DNA from: VXYL01 sp965243175
GTDB lineage: Bacteria; Pseudomonadota; Gammaproteobacteria; Pseudomonadales; Azotimanducaceae
Assembly: GCA_965243175.1 (NCBI GenBank)
Contig: OZ251532.1
Coordinates: 124,001-188,000, forward strand
DNA length: 64,000 nt
Direction: 5' to 3'
In this document: positions 8,701 to 16,123 of the stretch, in pieces
Numbering within the stretch: position 1 is the stretch's first letter
Layout: each line of letters begins with the position of its first letter
The notes under the pieces: model-generated
What the model was told of the DNA's origin: nothing
Databases searched by the model: none
Seen by the model: the letters and a program-made list of their open reading frames with translations, nothing else
Translations under genes and position numbers: made by a program

Positions 8701-8847
8701 GGAAGCGGGCGTGTCTCGGGGAGTCTAGGCGATGGCGGTGGCAAGTGGCGGCTGCGCGTAGACGCCGATACTCCGCTGGCCGTGATGAGCCTGTTGGAGA
8801 ACCCGACGGGCCACCTGGTCAACGTCTCGACGGGTACGGCCGACTAA
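5749..8847 (+). CDS. LRR lipoprotein with four tandem C-terminal repeats
   Basis: 1032 residues. The GTG start at 5749 has GGGG about 8 nt upstream and overlaps the protease stop by 8 nt. The N terminus is a lipoprotein signal (LLSLLLAVAAC, Cys27), so the protein is membrane-anchored and probably surface exposed. Two arrays of internalin-like 22-residue leucine-rich repeats follow (about residues 75-235 and 285-560; typical unit xLxxLSLNVEEIEDLSPLxG). From about residue 575 to the end are four related units of about 110 residues in an ABAB order. Units 1 and 3 share the signature LSYVRTEDxFVxSMHD. Units 2 and 4 share MSLL-x3-P-x-GHL-x-N-x-S. LRRs generally bind protein ligands. Coupling to a secreted protease suggests the two products act together, which is inference. 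Confidence 0.82.
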   Translation: MNRSWCGQARRLRVVALLSLLLAVAACRVEGADSELLVDIPDANLRSAVEWALRKDSGEAITRREMASVDAIRAWGVADLTGISYAVNMNILGLSDSSISDLSLLAGLEALTWLHLSGEKIADLSPLGALGSLNRLSLNVEEIEDLSPLSGLTLLWDLNLHSNKIVDLSPLSGLTSLWSLDLAVNEVTDLSPLAGLLSLARLGLNVNDVADLSPLAGLGSLEALYLVGNDISEVEPLVRNAGLDHGDHIDLRGNWLSERSLRVDVPALRERGVSVLVDYERTLDEGESPVEIADPGLRTAIRRSVGARGVWPLLADEMARIQSIRGENEGIVNLAGIEFATDLRKLDLSRNAIADLAQLADLPLHSLHLDDNIIEDVAPLAGLVRVETVGPAEGGHVDVVYRLRVLTLRDNMIEDIGPLAELGTSWGGEEGHGLRDLALDGNRIGDLSPMPKQLSRLYLDDNLISDIAALSDQTHLWELQVAGNAITSIAPLAEMRNLRQLNFSDNQVEDLTPLTDLSLVEVHMKNNSVRDLSPLLGKEMWMVDVRNNRLSCDSVTDLRTLRDDGATVLAGEVVPFLATAGADREDFVRLINWSDTGGEVCIEAVDDAGVRHGPVRLGVGARQAVHFGAADLENGNVAKGIATGIGPPTAGDWRLEIVSSLDVEALSYVRTEDRFVASMHDVATEEILPLFNPGSDAGMRSLLRVVNTEEEPAMWMTGGYDDRGTWHPMDSAVVVMPGHALTLTTAQLEDAHGVGDGEGKWRFRSPGFPWFAMSLLASPSGHLTNLSSVPDNAEALADGTSRYRVPLFLAAESEREGFLRMVNRSKASGQVAVHATDDQGNRFGPVYLDVRGGRTVHFTSSDLEAGNAAKGLSGGVGRGDGDWRLTLTSELDLQVLSYVRTEDGFVTSMHDLAPRGDDGAYRVVFFNPGSNTEQVSKLRLVNSGDEMARVTVTGIDDEGADSGTVALTVPAMAARTFTAAELEEGSGRVSGSLGDGGGKWRLRVDADTPLAVMSLLENPTGHLVNVSTGTAD

Positions 8848-8977
8848 ACAGGCGGTGGATTCGATGTGCTTGCTCTCTGCGGCAATCTGCCGGGACGCCC
8901 CCGTGAGGCGGGCTCGGCGAAATCACGTCAACATGGGCGGCTTCGCCGCAGCCATTCGAAGCTAGCCAGGGCCCGTC

Positions 8978-11900
8978 ATGCATAAGCTCGCCTTGATCGT
9001 CTTGATCTTCTCCTTCTCCTTCCCCGGTTCCGATGCGTTTGCCGCAGGCGATGGCATTGCGGCAGCGTCCGACGGTTCGCGCAAAGACCAGCACGACCGC
9101 CTGGCGACGCGTTGGGAGACGCGTACGCTGAAGAGGGGCGAAAGCGACGATGACGACAGCCCCTTCCCGGACGCCATCCATGTTTCGCTCCCAAGCGCTA
9201 CGTCTCGGCGGATGGACGCCGGAGACGAAGCGCACTACTTCCGCTTTGAAGTATCCGGCTGCGGGACCGTCCTGATACAGTTGACCGGGATCAGCACGGC
9301 CGGTGTGCTCTTCGACGCGAAGGGCAGCCGCATCGTCGAGGACGAAGTCTCGCCCAACCACCCAATCGAGCGAGCGCTTGACGAGGGCACGTACTACGTT
9401 CGAGTCGAACCCAAATGGGGGGACTTCGGTGTGTACACGCTTCGCCTAGACCTGCGGGGCGGCGGTATCGACGAAGACTCGAGTGGTGGACCGGGCGGAT
9501 TCGACGATCACGGAAACACCCGCGCCACCGCGACTCCCGTTGCCTTCCCGAGCACCGCCTACGGGAGAATCGATCCTGAAGACGATGTGGACTACTTCCG
9601 CTTCGAGGTGCCGGCCGGCGAGACGTTGGTAGTGCAGACGACTGGCACTGGTGCCCGTGGCACACTCTTCGACGCGAGAGGCTGCGGCGTCGTTCAGGAG
9701 GAGGGCTTCCGAATCGAGCGGGACCTTGACGAGGGGACGTACTACGTCCGCATTGAATACGGTCCGAATTGGGGCGGTGGTAACTGGGACCTCTACTACA
9801 CGCTCCACGTGGGAGCGGCTAGGGAGACGGAGGAGGAGGAGGACGACCACGGCAACACGCGCTCGACCGCCACCCGCGTCGCGCTACCGAGCACGACGTC
9901 AGGACGTATCAATGCCGACAACGTGGACGCCACCGACCTGGACTACTTCCGCTTCGAGGTGCCGGCCAGTGGCGGGATCGTCGTGATGGAGACGAGCGGC
10001 GACATGGAGTTGTGGGGGACGCTTTTCGATGCAGCAGGCACCGTTCTACTAGAGAGCGTAAATGGCTTACGCAGGAGCAATACGATAAACACCTCATTTC
10101 GCTCGCGAGGAGGGCCTAGTGGGCGAAACTTCCATATGGAGCAATCGCTTGATGAAGGCACCTACTACATTGTCGTCTCGAAGCCGTATTCGCCGCCTGG
10201 CGGCTACATGCTCCACCTGCACCTGCGCGACGGAGGCGACGACGACCACGGCGACACCCGCTCGACCGCCACCCGCATCGCTCTGCCAAGCTTCGCATCG
10301 GGGAGTGTCCCCTTTGCAGACGATACAGACTACTTCCGCTTCGATGTGTCGGCCAGCGAGACCATTGCCATCGACGTAATCGAGCTGTGGGACAGACATG
10401 ACTTGACCGCTACCGTCTTCGACGCGCAGGGCGAAGAAGTCGAAGAGGACAAGCGCGTAGGCAATAGAATCAAGCTGACGCTCGCCGAGGGCACATACTA
10501 CGTTCGGATGGTCTGGAGAGAAAGCGCCAGAAATGGGTCCTACGTTCTCAATCTGCAAAGCAGCAGTATCGGCGACGACGGGGGAGAGGTTGGCGGATGC
10601 AATGATCACTGCGATACCCGCTCGACTGCAACCCTTGTTGCCCTGCCGGGCGGGATGGGGGGTGCGATCGATCCTGGGAACGACACGGACTACTTCCGTT
10701 TCGAGGTGTCGGACAGCAGTACGGTCACGATAGAGTCAACCTTCTCTGGTGGGAACGTTGACACGGTCGGGACGCTCTTCGACGCGAGGGGCAGTCGCAT
10801 CGCCCAGGACGACGACAGCGGCAGTTATTTTCATTTCCGGATCGAGCGGACGCTTGACGCGGGCACGTACTACGTTCGCGTCAACTCCCTCGGCGCCACG
10901 GCCGGCGGCTACATCCTCTACCTGCAAAGCGATGCCAGCGGAGGCGACGAGGGAGGCGTATGGGATGCCCACGGCGATACGCGCTCGGCCGCCACCCATG
11001 TTGCCTTGCCGAGCACGACGCCGGGCATGATCGATACCGGCATCGACACGGACTACTTCCGCTTCGAGGTGTCTGCGGACGCGGACGTCGTGGTGGAGTC
11101 GAGCGACGACCTGGACACGGTCGGGACGCTCTTTGGCGTGTACGGCGACTACATCGCGCAGGACGACAACAGTGCGATGGGCGCCAACTTCCGAATCGAG
11201 CAATCGCTCGGCGAGGGCACGTACTACGTGCGCGTCCACTCGCGCGGGAGAAAGACCGGCGGCTACCATCTCGTCCTGCGTGGAGGTGGTGACGGCGGCA
11301 ATAGAAGCGATGACCACGGCGACACGCGCTCGACCGCCACCGGTGTCGAACTGCCGAGCACGACCTCGGGAAGAATCGATCCTGTAAACGACAGGGACTA
11401 CTTCCGCATCGAGATGCCGAACAGCGGCACGGTCGTGATCGAGTCGCTCGGCGGTTCGGACACGGTTGGCACCCTCTTTGACGCCAGCGGCGACCGCATG
11501 GCGCAAGACGACGATGGCGGCGAATGGCTCAACTTCCTAATCGAGCGGACTCTTGACGAGGGCGCCTACTATGTTCGCGTCACCTCCTTCTGGGGGACGA
11601 CGGGCCGCTACCACCTCGCCGTGCGGGTACGCGATGGTCAAAGCACGAGTAGCAAGACCTTTCACGACTGCGCGGAATGCCCGGCGATGGTGCCCCTGCC
11701 GGCTGGGCATTTCTTGATGGGCGCATGGGAATCCGAGCCTCATTCGCGGTCGGACGAGCATCTTCGGCGGGCCGTCTCGGTGCCGTCGTTCGCCGCGGGC
11801 GCCTACGAGGTGACGTTCGCGGAGTGGGATGCCTGCGTTGCGGATGGCGGCTGTGGTGGCTACTGGCCAGACGACGCCGACTGGGGCCGCGGCGATAGAC

Positions 11901-12406
11901 CAGTGATCAACGTGTCTTGGGAAGACGCGCAACTCTACGTGGAGTGGCTCTCGGAAGTGACCGGGCAGGCGTATCGGCTTCCCACCGAAGCCGAATGGGA
12001 GTACGCAGCACGGGCCGGCGCCACCACTCCGTTCTACACTGGCGGCACGATCTCCCCCGAACAGGCGAACTACGACGGGCGGCATGGCTATCCAGAAGGT
12101 TACGACGACGAGGGCCTGTACCGAAGAAAGACGACTCCCGTTGGCTCGTTCGCCGCTAACACGCTCGGTCTGCACGATGTACATGGGAACGTCGCGGAGT
12201 TGGTTCAGGATTGCTACAACGAAAGCCACCAAGATGCGCCCGCCGACAGCAGCGCTCGGGAGGGCGGAGACTGCGATCGCGTCTTGCGCGGCGGCGCTTG
12301 GAGCTACAGGCCGCAAGACCTCCGCTCCGCCTATCGCAACTGGACCGATTCCCGGAATCGCTCCGACCACATGGGCTTCCGTGTCGTGCGGACGCTCACG
12401 CCATGA
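8978..12406 (+). CDS. secreted protein: seven PPC-like repeats plus FGE-sulfatase fold
   Basis: 1142 residues with a signal peptide (residues 1-22, LALIVLIFSFSFPGSDAFA). Residues about 60-885 are seven repeats of 100-125 residues resembling bacterial pre-peptidase C-terminal (PPC) beta domains. Each starts D-D-H-G-[DN]-T-R-x-T-A-T and contains DYFRFEV and EGTYYVRV; the first copy is most diverged. Residues about 905-1142 are a formylglycine-generating-enzyme/sulfatase-modifying-factor fold (AGHFLMG, YEVTFAEWDACV, RLPTEAEWEYAARAG, GNVAELVQDC, RVLRGGAWSYR, GFRVVRTL). The paired cysteines that oxidise substrate in true FGE are absent (the RGGAWSYRPQDLRSAYR region has none), so it is probably a binding rather than catalytic domain. 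The first about 130 bases upstream hold no recognised feature. Confidence 0.85.
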   Translation: MHKLALIVLIFSFSFPGSDAFAAGDGIAAASDGSRKDQHDRLATRWETRTLKRGESDDDDSPFPDAIHVSLPSATSRRMDAGDEAHYFRFEVSGCGTVLIQLTGISTAGVLFDAKGSRIVEDEVSPNHPIERALDEGTYYVRVEPKWGDFGVYTLRLDLRGGGIDEDSSGGPGGFDDHGNTRATATPVAFPSTAYGRIDPEDDVDYFRFEVPAGETLVVQTTGTGARGTLFDARGCGVVQEEGFRIERDLDEGTYYVRIEYGPNWGGGNWDLYYTLHVGAARETEEEEDDHGNTRSTATRVALPSTTSGRINADNVDATDLDYFRFEVPASGGIVVMETSGDMELWGTLFDAAGTVLLESVNGLRRSNTINTSFRSRGGPSGRNFHMEQSLDEGTYYIVVSKPYSPPGGYMLHLHLRDGGDDDHGDTRSTATRIALPSFASGSVPFADDTDYFRFDVSASETIAIDVIELWDRHDLTATVFDAQGEEVEEDKRVGNRIKLTLAEGTYYVRMVWRESARNGSYVLNLQSSSIGDDGGEVGGCNDHCDTRSTATLVALPGGMGGAIDPGNDTDYFRFEVSDSSTVTIESTFSGGNVDTVGTLFDARGSRIAQDDDSGSYFHFRIERTLDAGTYYVRVNSLGATAGGYILYLQSDASGGDEGGVWDAHGDTRSAATHVALPSTTPGMIDTGIDTDYFRFEVSADADVVVESSDDLDTVGTLFGVYGDYIAQDDNSAMGANFRIEQSLGEGTYYVRVHSRGRKTGGYHLVLRGGGDGGNRSDDHGDTRSTATGVELPSTTSGRIDPVNDRDYFRIEMPNSGTVVIESLGGSDTVGTLFDASGDRMAQDDDGGEWLNFLIERTLDEGAYYVRVTSFWGTTGRYHLAVRVRDGQSTSSKTFHDCAECPAMVPLPAGHFLMGAWESEPHSRSDEHLRRAVSVPSFAAGAYEVTFAEWDACVADGGCGGYWPDDADWGRGDRPVINVSWEDAQLYVEWLSEVTGQAYRLPTEAEWEYAARAGATTPFYTGGTISPEQANYDGRHGYPEGYDDEGLYRRKTTPVGSFAANTLGLHDVHGNVAELVQDCYNESHQDAPADSSAREGGDCDRVLRGGAWSYRPQDLRSAYRNWTDSRNRSDHMGFRVVRTLTP

Positions 12407-12565
12407 GCATTCATCTTTGCTTTGGCCCATTCGGCGCTCGCGATGGCCTTGGGTCGCCCAGCACCCACGGACGCGCGGCTGGCCTTCGGCCTTGGCTGTC
12501 CGGTGTCGGCGCCGGTCACTGAAGACACAACGGCCACCGCGGATCGAATAGAGGTGCTCAAATGA
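12405..12565 (+). pseudogene. dispersed module repeat, copy B (decayed)
   Basis: Immediately after the stop of the PPC/FGE gene, and in the same frame, the DNA encodes a recognisable copy of the tail of the Ig-like protein (DARLAFGLGCPVSAPVTED, then RIEVLK and TGA). It lacks its own start and the upstream cysteine half of the module. It ends with a GAGGTG Shine-Dalgarno and TGA overlapping the ATGATG of the next gene, so today it serves as leader and ribosome-binding site for that gene. Confidence 0.6.
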
Positions 12566-14820
12566 TGCCAAGGCCCCGCTGGGCAGCACTGCGAGCTGTC
12601 GCGATTGGCTGCTGCGCGTTCGTCTACTTGACGCAGGCGGCAAGCGCTGCGAGCGCAACCGTCGACGCGAGGGTCTTGGAGACCGCGGTGCCGAGCGCCT
12701 CCGAAGGGGCGCGCTGCATGGTGCGCGTCGACGCTTCGTTGGCGGCGGCCGGGCTCGACTGCGAAGGCGACTGGGTGGCGTTCGACTGTCCGGCCGAAGG
12801 TACCGGGGCGCTCGTTGGGGATCGGATGCTGGCGTCGTCGCGGCTCGCGCTGGTCGCGGGCAAGCGGGTCGAACTGCTGGTGGCGGATGGTGAAGCTGAC
12901 GGTGTTTGCCGAACCGAGCGGATCAAGGTGCAGGACGGGGCGGACGAGGAGGCGGACGACGACGGGGATGGCGTCGCGAACTTGGCCGACGATCTGCCGC
13001 TGGATCCGTTGTCGGCCGCCGACTTGGACGGCGACGGCCAGGGCGACGAGACAGACCCTGACGACGACGGAGACGGCATCCCGGACGCCGACGACCCGGC
13101 CCCGCGCCACCGCAATCGGGCGCCGGTGGTTGTGGGGTCTTTGCCGGACCGCACCGTCTTTCATCATGGTGGGACAGGGTTGGCAACCTGTTTCGGGAGA
13201 ATGCTCTGGCCCGGCACACTCCAAGCGCTGTTCTCGGACCCGGATGGTGATGCGCTCACCTTGGCGTTGGAGTCCGACGCCCCGAGCGTCGCCAGTGCGC
13301 GACTTTCGTACCTCAGCGACGACGAAGGCGATTTTCACGCCTTTTGCATCTGGGGTGAGGCTGCGGGAGCGACGACGTTCGCGCTGATGGCAACCGATCC
13401 AGCCGGGCTTTCCGCGTCGTTGAGCTTTCAAGTGATCGTCAAGCCGCGCGTCGGTACCTACCGCGACTACACCAACAGGGTGGGCTACCATGACGTTAGT
13501 CTCGGTGCGCGGTGCGGCACGAAGATCTGTGGAAACGAAGGAGAAGGCGAGCTTGGCGTGATCAAGGAGTATGCTAACTCACAGTTTGCGGCGGATCGGT
13601 TCTGTCAAGTCATCGACCGCACTAGGTGGACCCATCGGCCTTGGCTCGGTTTCGACTACCTTTACTCGGAGGAAGGCTCGGGACAGGTACAGGTGTGTCC
13701 AAGACGTGGTGGCAAGGAACACGGCTTGTTCACGTATCGAAGTGGGGCGGGCAAGCGCAATAGATTTGGAGACGATCCCAATGTCTACTGTGGTGTGACG
13801 ACAACGGTGTCGGCATCTGAAGTCATTGACGGCTACCGTCTCCGCGACCTCTATGCTTCAGAGGCGAAGTCGGAGCGGCTCCTTGAAATGCTCCAACTCC
13901 CCGCGGGCACGGCGGTCTCCTTTTCGTGCGACGGCTTTCCGAATACCGTGCCTGTGGTCTCGCGTCGGATACCCACCCAGTACCTGACCGCCGGAAACGC
14001 CGTGACGGTCGACTTGGACGGCGTCTTCGAAGCGGCTGAGTGGATGCCGCTGGCGATCTACACCGAAGTCCGCGACGAGAGCATCGCCAGTGTGGAGTTG
14101 GCCGGCACAACGCTGAGGATCCGCCCGCTTGCCGACGGCGAGACTGAAGTGCTGCTGAACGCTGTCAACGAATACGGGGCAACGGTGGGTGCGTTTCCGA
14201 TTTCGGTGGGGGAGTTCGTCGACATCTTCTGGTACTTGAAGGGCGGCAAGTACGGTTGGTGGAAGGTGCCTCCGAGGACCGAGTGCGGGGACATCGCGTG
14301 TGGGCGCGTGGACGGTCACGGCTATGTCGAGCCAAGTCCCGGCCCTCCTGACTGCAATGTCGACGAGGGAGGTCTCTGTCAGATACGCCCTCGTTCTGAC
14401 GAGCATTGCCCGAGGTACTCCGCGCTGCAGCCGGAGTGGGGATCCGCGAGGTTCCGCTACGAGTCGTCCGCGGATGCCGAGACCGGCGAACGCATCTTTG
14501 AGGTCTGCCCCCTGCCCGGCGGCGAAGACTGCTGGTCGGGTTCGAAGTATCCGAAGAACACGCCTGGGCGAAAGACCTTTCTGGTGGACAGGAGGGGCGT
14601 AAGTGTTTCCTGCTACGACAGTGATCTCGAGTCTTCGCAGATCAGGTTCTTGTTTGGAGACGGCGGTTTCGCTCTGTCGAAGGGCGAGGATGGGGTCGCT
14701 CGAATCGGCTTCCGTACTGGTGGTCCGCTTCCGTACAGCGCGGCCCTGCCGTTCCATGCGCAGGTGGGAGTCGAGTACGACGACGTAGTCCTCGCCCCCC
14801 ACCTTTGCCGATGCCGATAG
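12562..14820 (+). CDS. large secreted protein with TSP3-type calcium repeats and Ig-like domains
   Basis: 752 residues, function unknown. Tandem ATGATG start with GAGGTG 6 nt upstream. The signal peptide covers residues 1-32 (VAIGCCAFVYLTQAASA). Residues about 45-115 are a four-cysteine module homologous to the C terminus of the protein at 2.0-3.3 kb (GARCMVRVDAS, GDWVAFDC, VCRTERIKVQ). Residues about 118-178 are Asp-rich thrombospondin type 3-like calcium-binding repeats (DDDGDGVANLADD, DPDDDGDGIPDADD). An Ig/cadherin-like domain follows (about 188-295, PDRTVFHHGG ... LSFQVIV). The rest contains many cysteines and another Ig-like segment (TLRIRPLADGETEV). Probably a surface or extracellular adhesin-like protein. 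Confidence 0.75.
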   Translation: MMPRPRWAALRAVAIGCCAFVYLTQAASAASATVDARVLETAVPSASEGARCMVRVDASLAAAGLDCEGDWVAFDCPAEGTGALVGDRMLASSRLALVAGKRVELLVADGEADGVCRTERIKVQDGADEEADDDGDGVANLADDLPLDPLSAADLDGDGQGDETDPDDDGDGIPDADDPAPRHRNRAPVVVGSLPDRTVFHHGGTGLATCFGRMLWPGTLQALFSDPDGDALTLALESDAPSVASARLSYLSDDEGDFHAFCIWGEAAGATTFALMATDPAGLSASLSFQVIVKPRVGTYRDYTNRVGYHDVSLGARCGTKICGNEGEGELGVIKEYANSQFAADRFCQVIDRTRWTHRPWLGFDYLYSEEGSGQVQVCPRRGGKEHGLFTYRSGAGKRNRFGDDPNVYCGVTTTVSASEVIDGYRLRDLYASEAKSERLLEMLQLPAGTAVSFSCDGFPNTVPVVSRRIPTQYLTAGNAVTVDLDGVFEAAEWMPLAIYTEVRDESIASVELAGTTLRIRPLADGETEVLLNAVNEYGATVGAFPISVGEFVDIFWYLKGGKYGWWKVPPRTECGDIACGRVDGHGYVEPSPGPPDCNVDEGGLCQIRPRSDEHCPRYSALQPEWGSARFRYESSADAETGERIFEVCPLPGGEDCWSGSKYPKNTPGRKTFLVDRRGVSVSCYDSDLESSQIRFLFGDGGFALSKGEDGVARIGFRTGGPLPYSAALPFHAQVGVEYDDVVLAPHLCRCR

Positions 14821-14851
14821 CGGACTCCAGACTAGGCGGTCCGAGGACGGC

Positions 14852-14985
14852 ATCTCATCTTCGTCAGCCGTTCGGCGCTCGTCATGGGCTGGGTGCCTAG
14901 CACCCACGGACGCGCAGCTAGCCTTCGGTCTTGGCCGCCCCGGTGTCGGCGCTGGTCACCGCAAAACATGACAGCCCTCGTATCC
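14852..14985 (+). repeat. dispersed module repeat, copy C (non-coding)
   Basis: Between two convergent genes, this stretch aligns with copy B over about 130 bases (for example AGCACCCACGGACGCGC in both), but with small insertions and deletions that break the reading frame. It marks where a third module or gene of this family once ended. The rest of 14821-15037 holds nothing recognised. Confidence 0.65.
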
Positions 14986-15037
14986 GTGCCGGTGCAGGAA
15001 GCTGGTCCGTCGCGGCTTCGATGTCGCCGCTCTTGGT

Positions 15038-16123
15038 TCAGGGGCGGTGGGTGCGGCCGAGGTAGGCGGCGCTTTGCATTTCGGTCAGGCGGCTCTTCGT
15101 GCGTTCGAACTCGGCGCCGAGGCGTTGGCCTTGGTAGAGGGCGTCGATGGGGGCGTCGGCGCCGAGCAGGAGCTTGACGTTGCGGTCGTAGAACTCGTCG
15201 ATGAGGCCGATGAAGCGGCGTGCCTGGTCTTCCTTCGCGGTGTCGAAGATCGGGACGCCGCGCAGGAAGACGGTCGAGAAGAGCCGTGCCAGTTCGATGT
15301 AGTCGTCGTTGCTGCGCGGGCCGTCGCACACGGCGTCGAAGTCGAACAGCACGGTGTCCTCGGCGCAGTAGCGCGCGGCGATCGGGCGTCCGTTGACGAT
15401 CACCGCCACGTCTTCCGCCGGCTGCGTGTGGCTGACCTCGCGGAAGCTGGCGAGCAGCGCTTCGTCGGTGGCGCGGACTCGGTAGATGCCGTCGCGGCGC
15501 AGCACTTGCAGGCGGTAGTCGGCATCGCCGCCGACGTGGACCACCTCGGCATGGCGCTCGATGAGGTCGATGGCGGGCAGGAAGCGGCGGCGTTGCAGGC
15601 CGTTCTCGTAGAGCTTCGCGGGTTCGACGTTCGAGGTCGCCACCAGGCACACGCCGCGCTCGAAGAGCGCCCGCAGCAGGCCGCCGAGAATCATCGCGTC
15701 GCCGATGTCGGAGACGAAGAACTCGTCGAAGCAGAGCACCCGCGTTCGCTCGGCGAAGCGGTCGGCCACCACGTCGAGCGGCTCGGCGCGGCCAGCCAAG
15801 CCGCGCAGGTCGTCGTGGACGCGGTGCATGAAGCGGTGGAAGTGCAGGCGCTCCTTCTCCCGGAACGGCAGCGTTTCGTGGAAGAGGTCCATCAGATAGG
15901 TCTTGCCGCGGCCCACGCCGCCCCACAGATACAGGCCGCGTGGCGGTTCGACGGGCCGAGAGCGGCGGCGCGGCCAACCAAACCGGCGCTTGGGCACGAA
16001 TGCGGCACCGTCGGCGATCAGGCGCTGCCGCAAGTCCGTGAGCTTGGCGGCGGCCTCGAACTGCGCGGCATCGGAGGCGAAGCCGGCGTCCACGTTGCGC
16101 CGGTGGGCTTCGGCTGGCGTCAC
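15038..16123 (-). CDS. zapE: cell division protein ZapE (AFG1-like ATPase)
   Basis: 361 residues, a P-loop ATPase of the ZapE/AFG1 family, which in Escherichia coli acts at the division ring under stress. Walker A GGVGRGKT (residues 68-75) is followed by the family signature FHRFMHRVHDDL. Walker B is RVLCFDEFFVSDIGDA and sensor-1 is CLVATSNVEP. The GTG start overlaps the TGA of the upstream flavoprotein by 4 nt (GTGA) and has GGAGG upstream, so it was preferred over a longer frame that runs antisense-like through the neighbour. The downstream side faces the surface-protein island convergently. Confidence 0.93.
   Translation of the reverse strand: MTPAEAHRRNVDAGFASDAAQFEAAAKLTDLRQRLIADGAAFVPKRRFGWPRRRSRPVEPPRGLYLWGGVGRGKTYLMDLFHETLPFREKERLHFHRFMHRVHDDLRGLAGRAEPLDVVADRFAERTRVLCFDEFFVSDIGDAMILGGLLRALFERGVCLVATSNVEPAKLYENGLQRRRFLPAIDLIERHAEVVHVGGDADYRLQVLRRDGIYRVRATDEALLASFREVSHTQPAEDVAVIVNGRPIAARYCAEDTVLFDFDAVCDGPRSNDDYIELARLFSTVFLRGVPIFDTAKEDQARRFIGLIDEFYDRNVKLLLGADAPIDALYQGQRLGAEFERTKSRLTEMQSAAYLGRTHRP

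Noticed and set aside
8848..8977. Riboswitch or regulatory RNA before the PPC/FGE gene
   Set aside because: A GC-rich hairpin can be drawn but no riboswitch consensus matched.
11640..12406. Active formylglycine-generating enzyme
   Set aside because: Fold motifs are present but the two active-site cysteines are not, so catalysis of formylglycine is unlikely.
12406..15037. Diversity-generating retroelement (reverse transcriptase, template repeat)
   Set aside because: No reverse transcriptase or near-identical template copy found in the window; only the protein fold hints at it.
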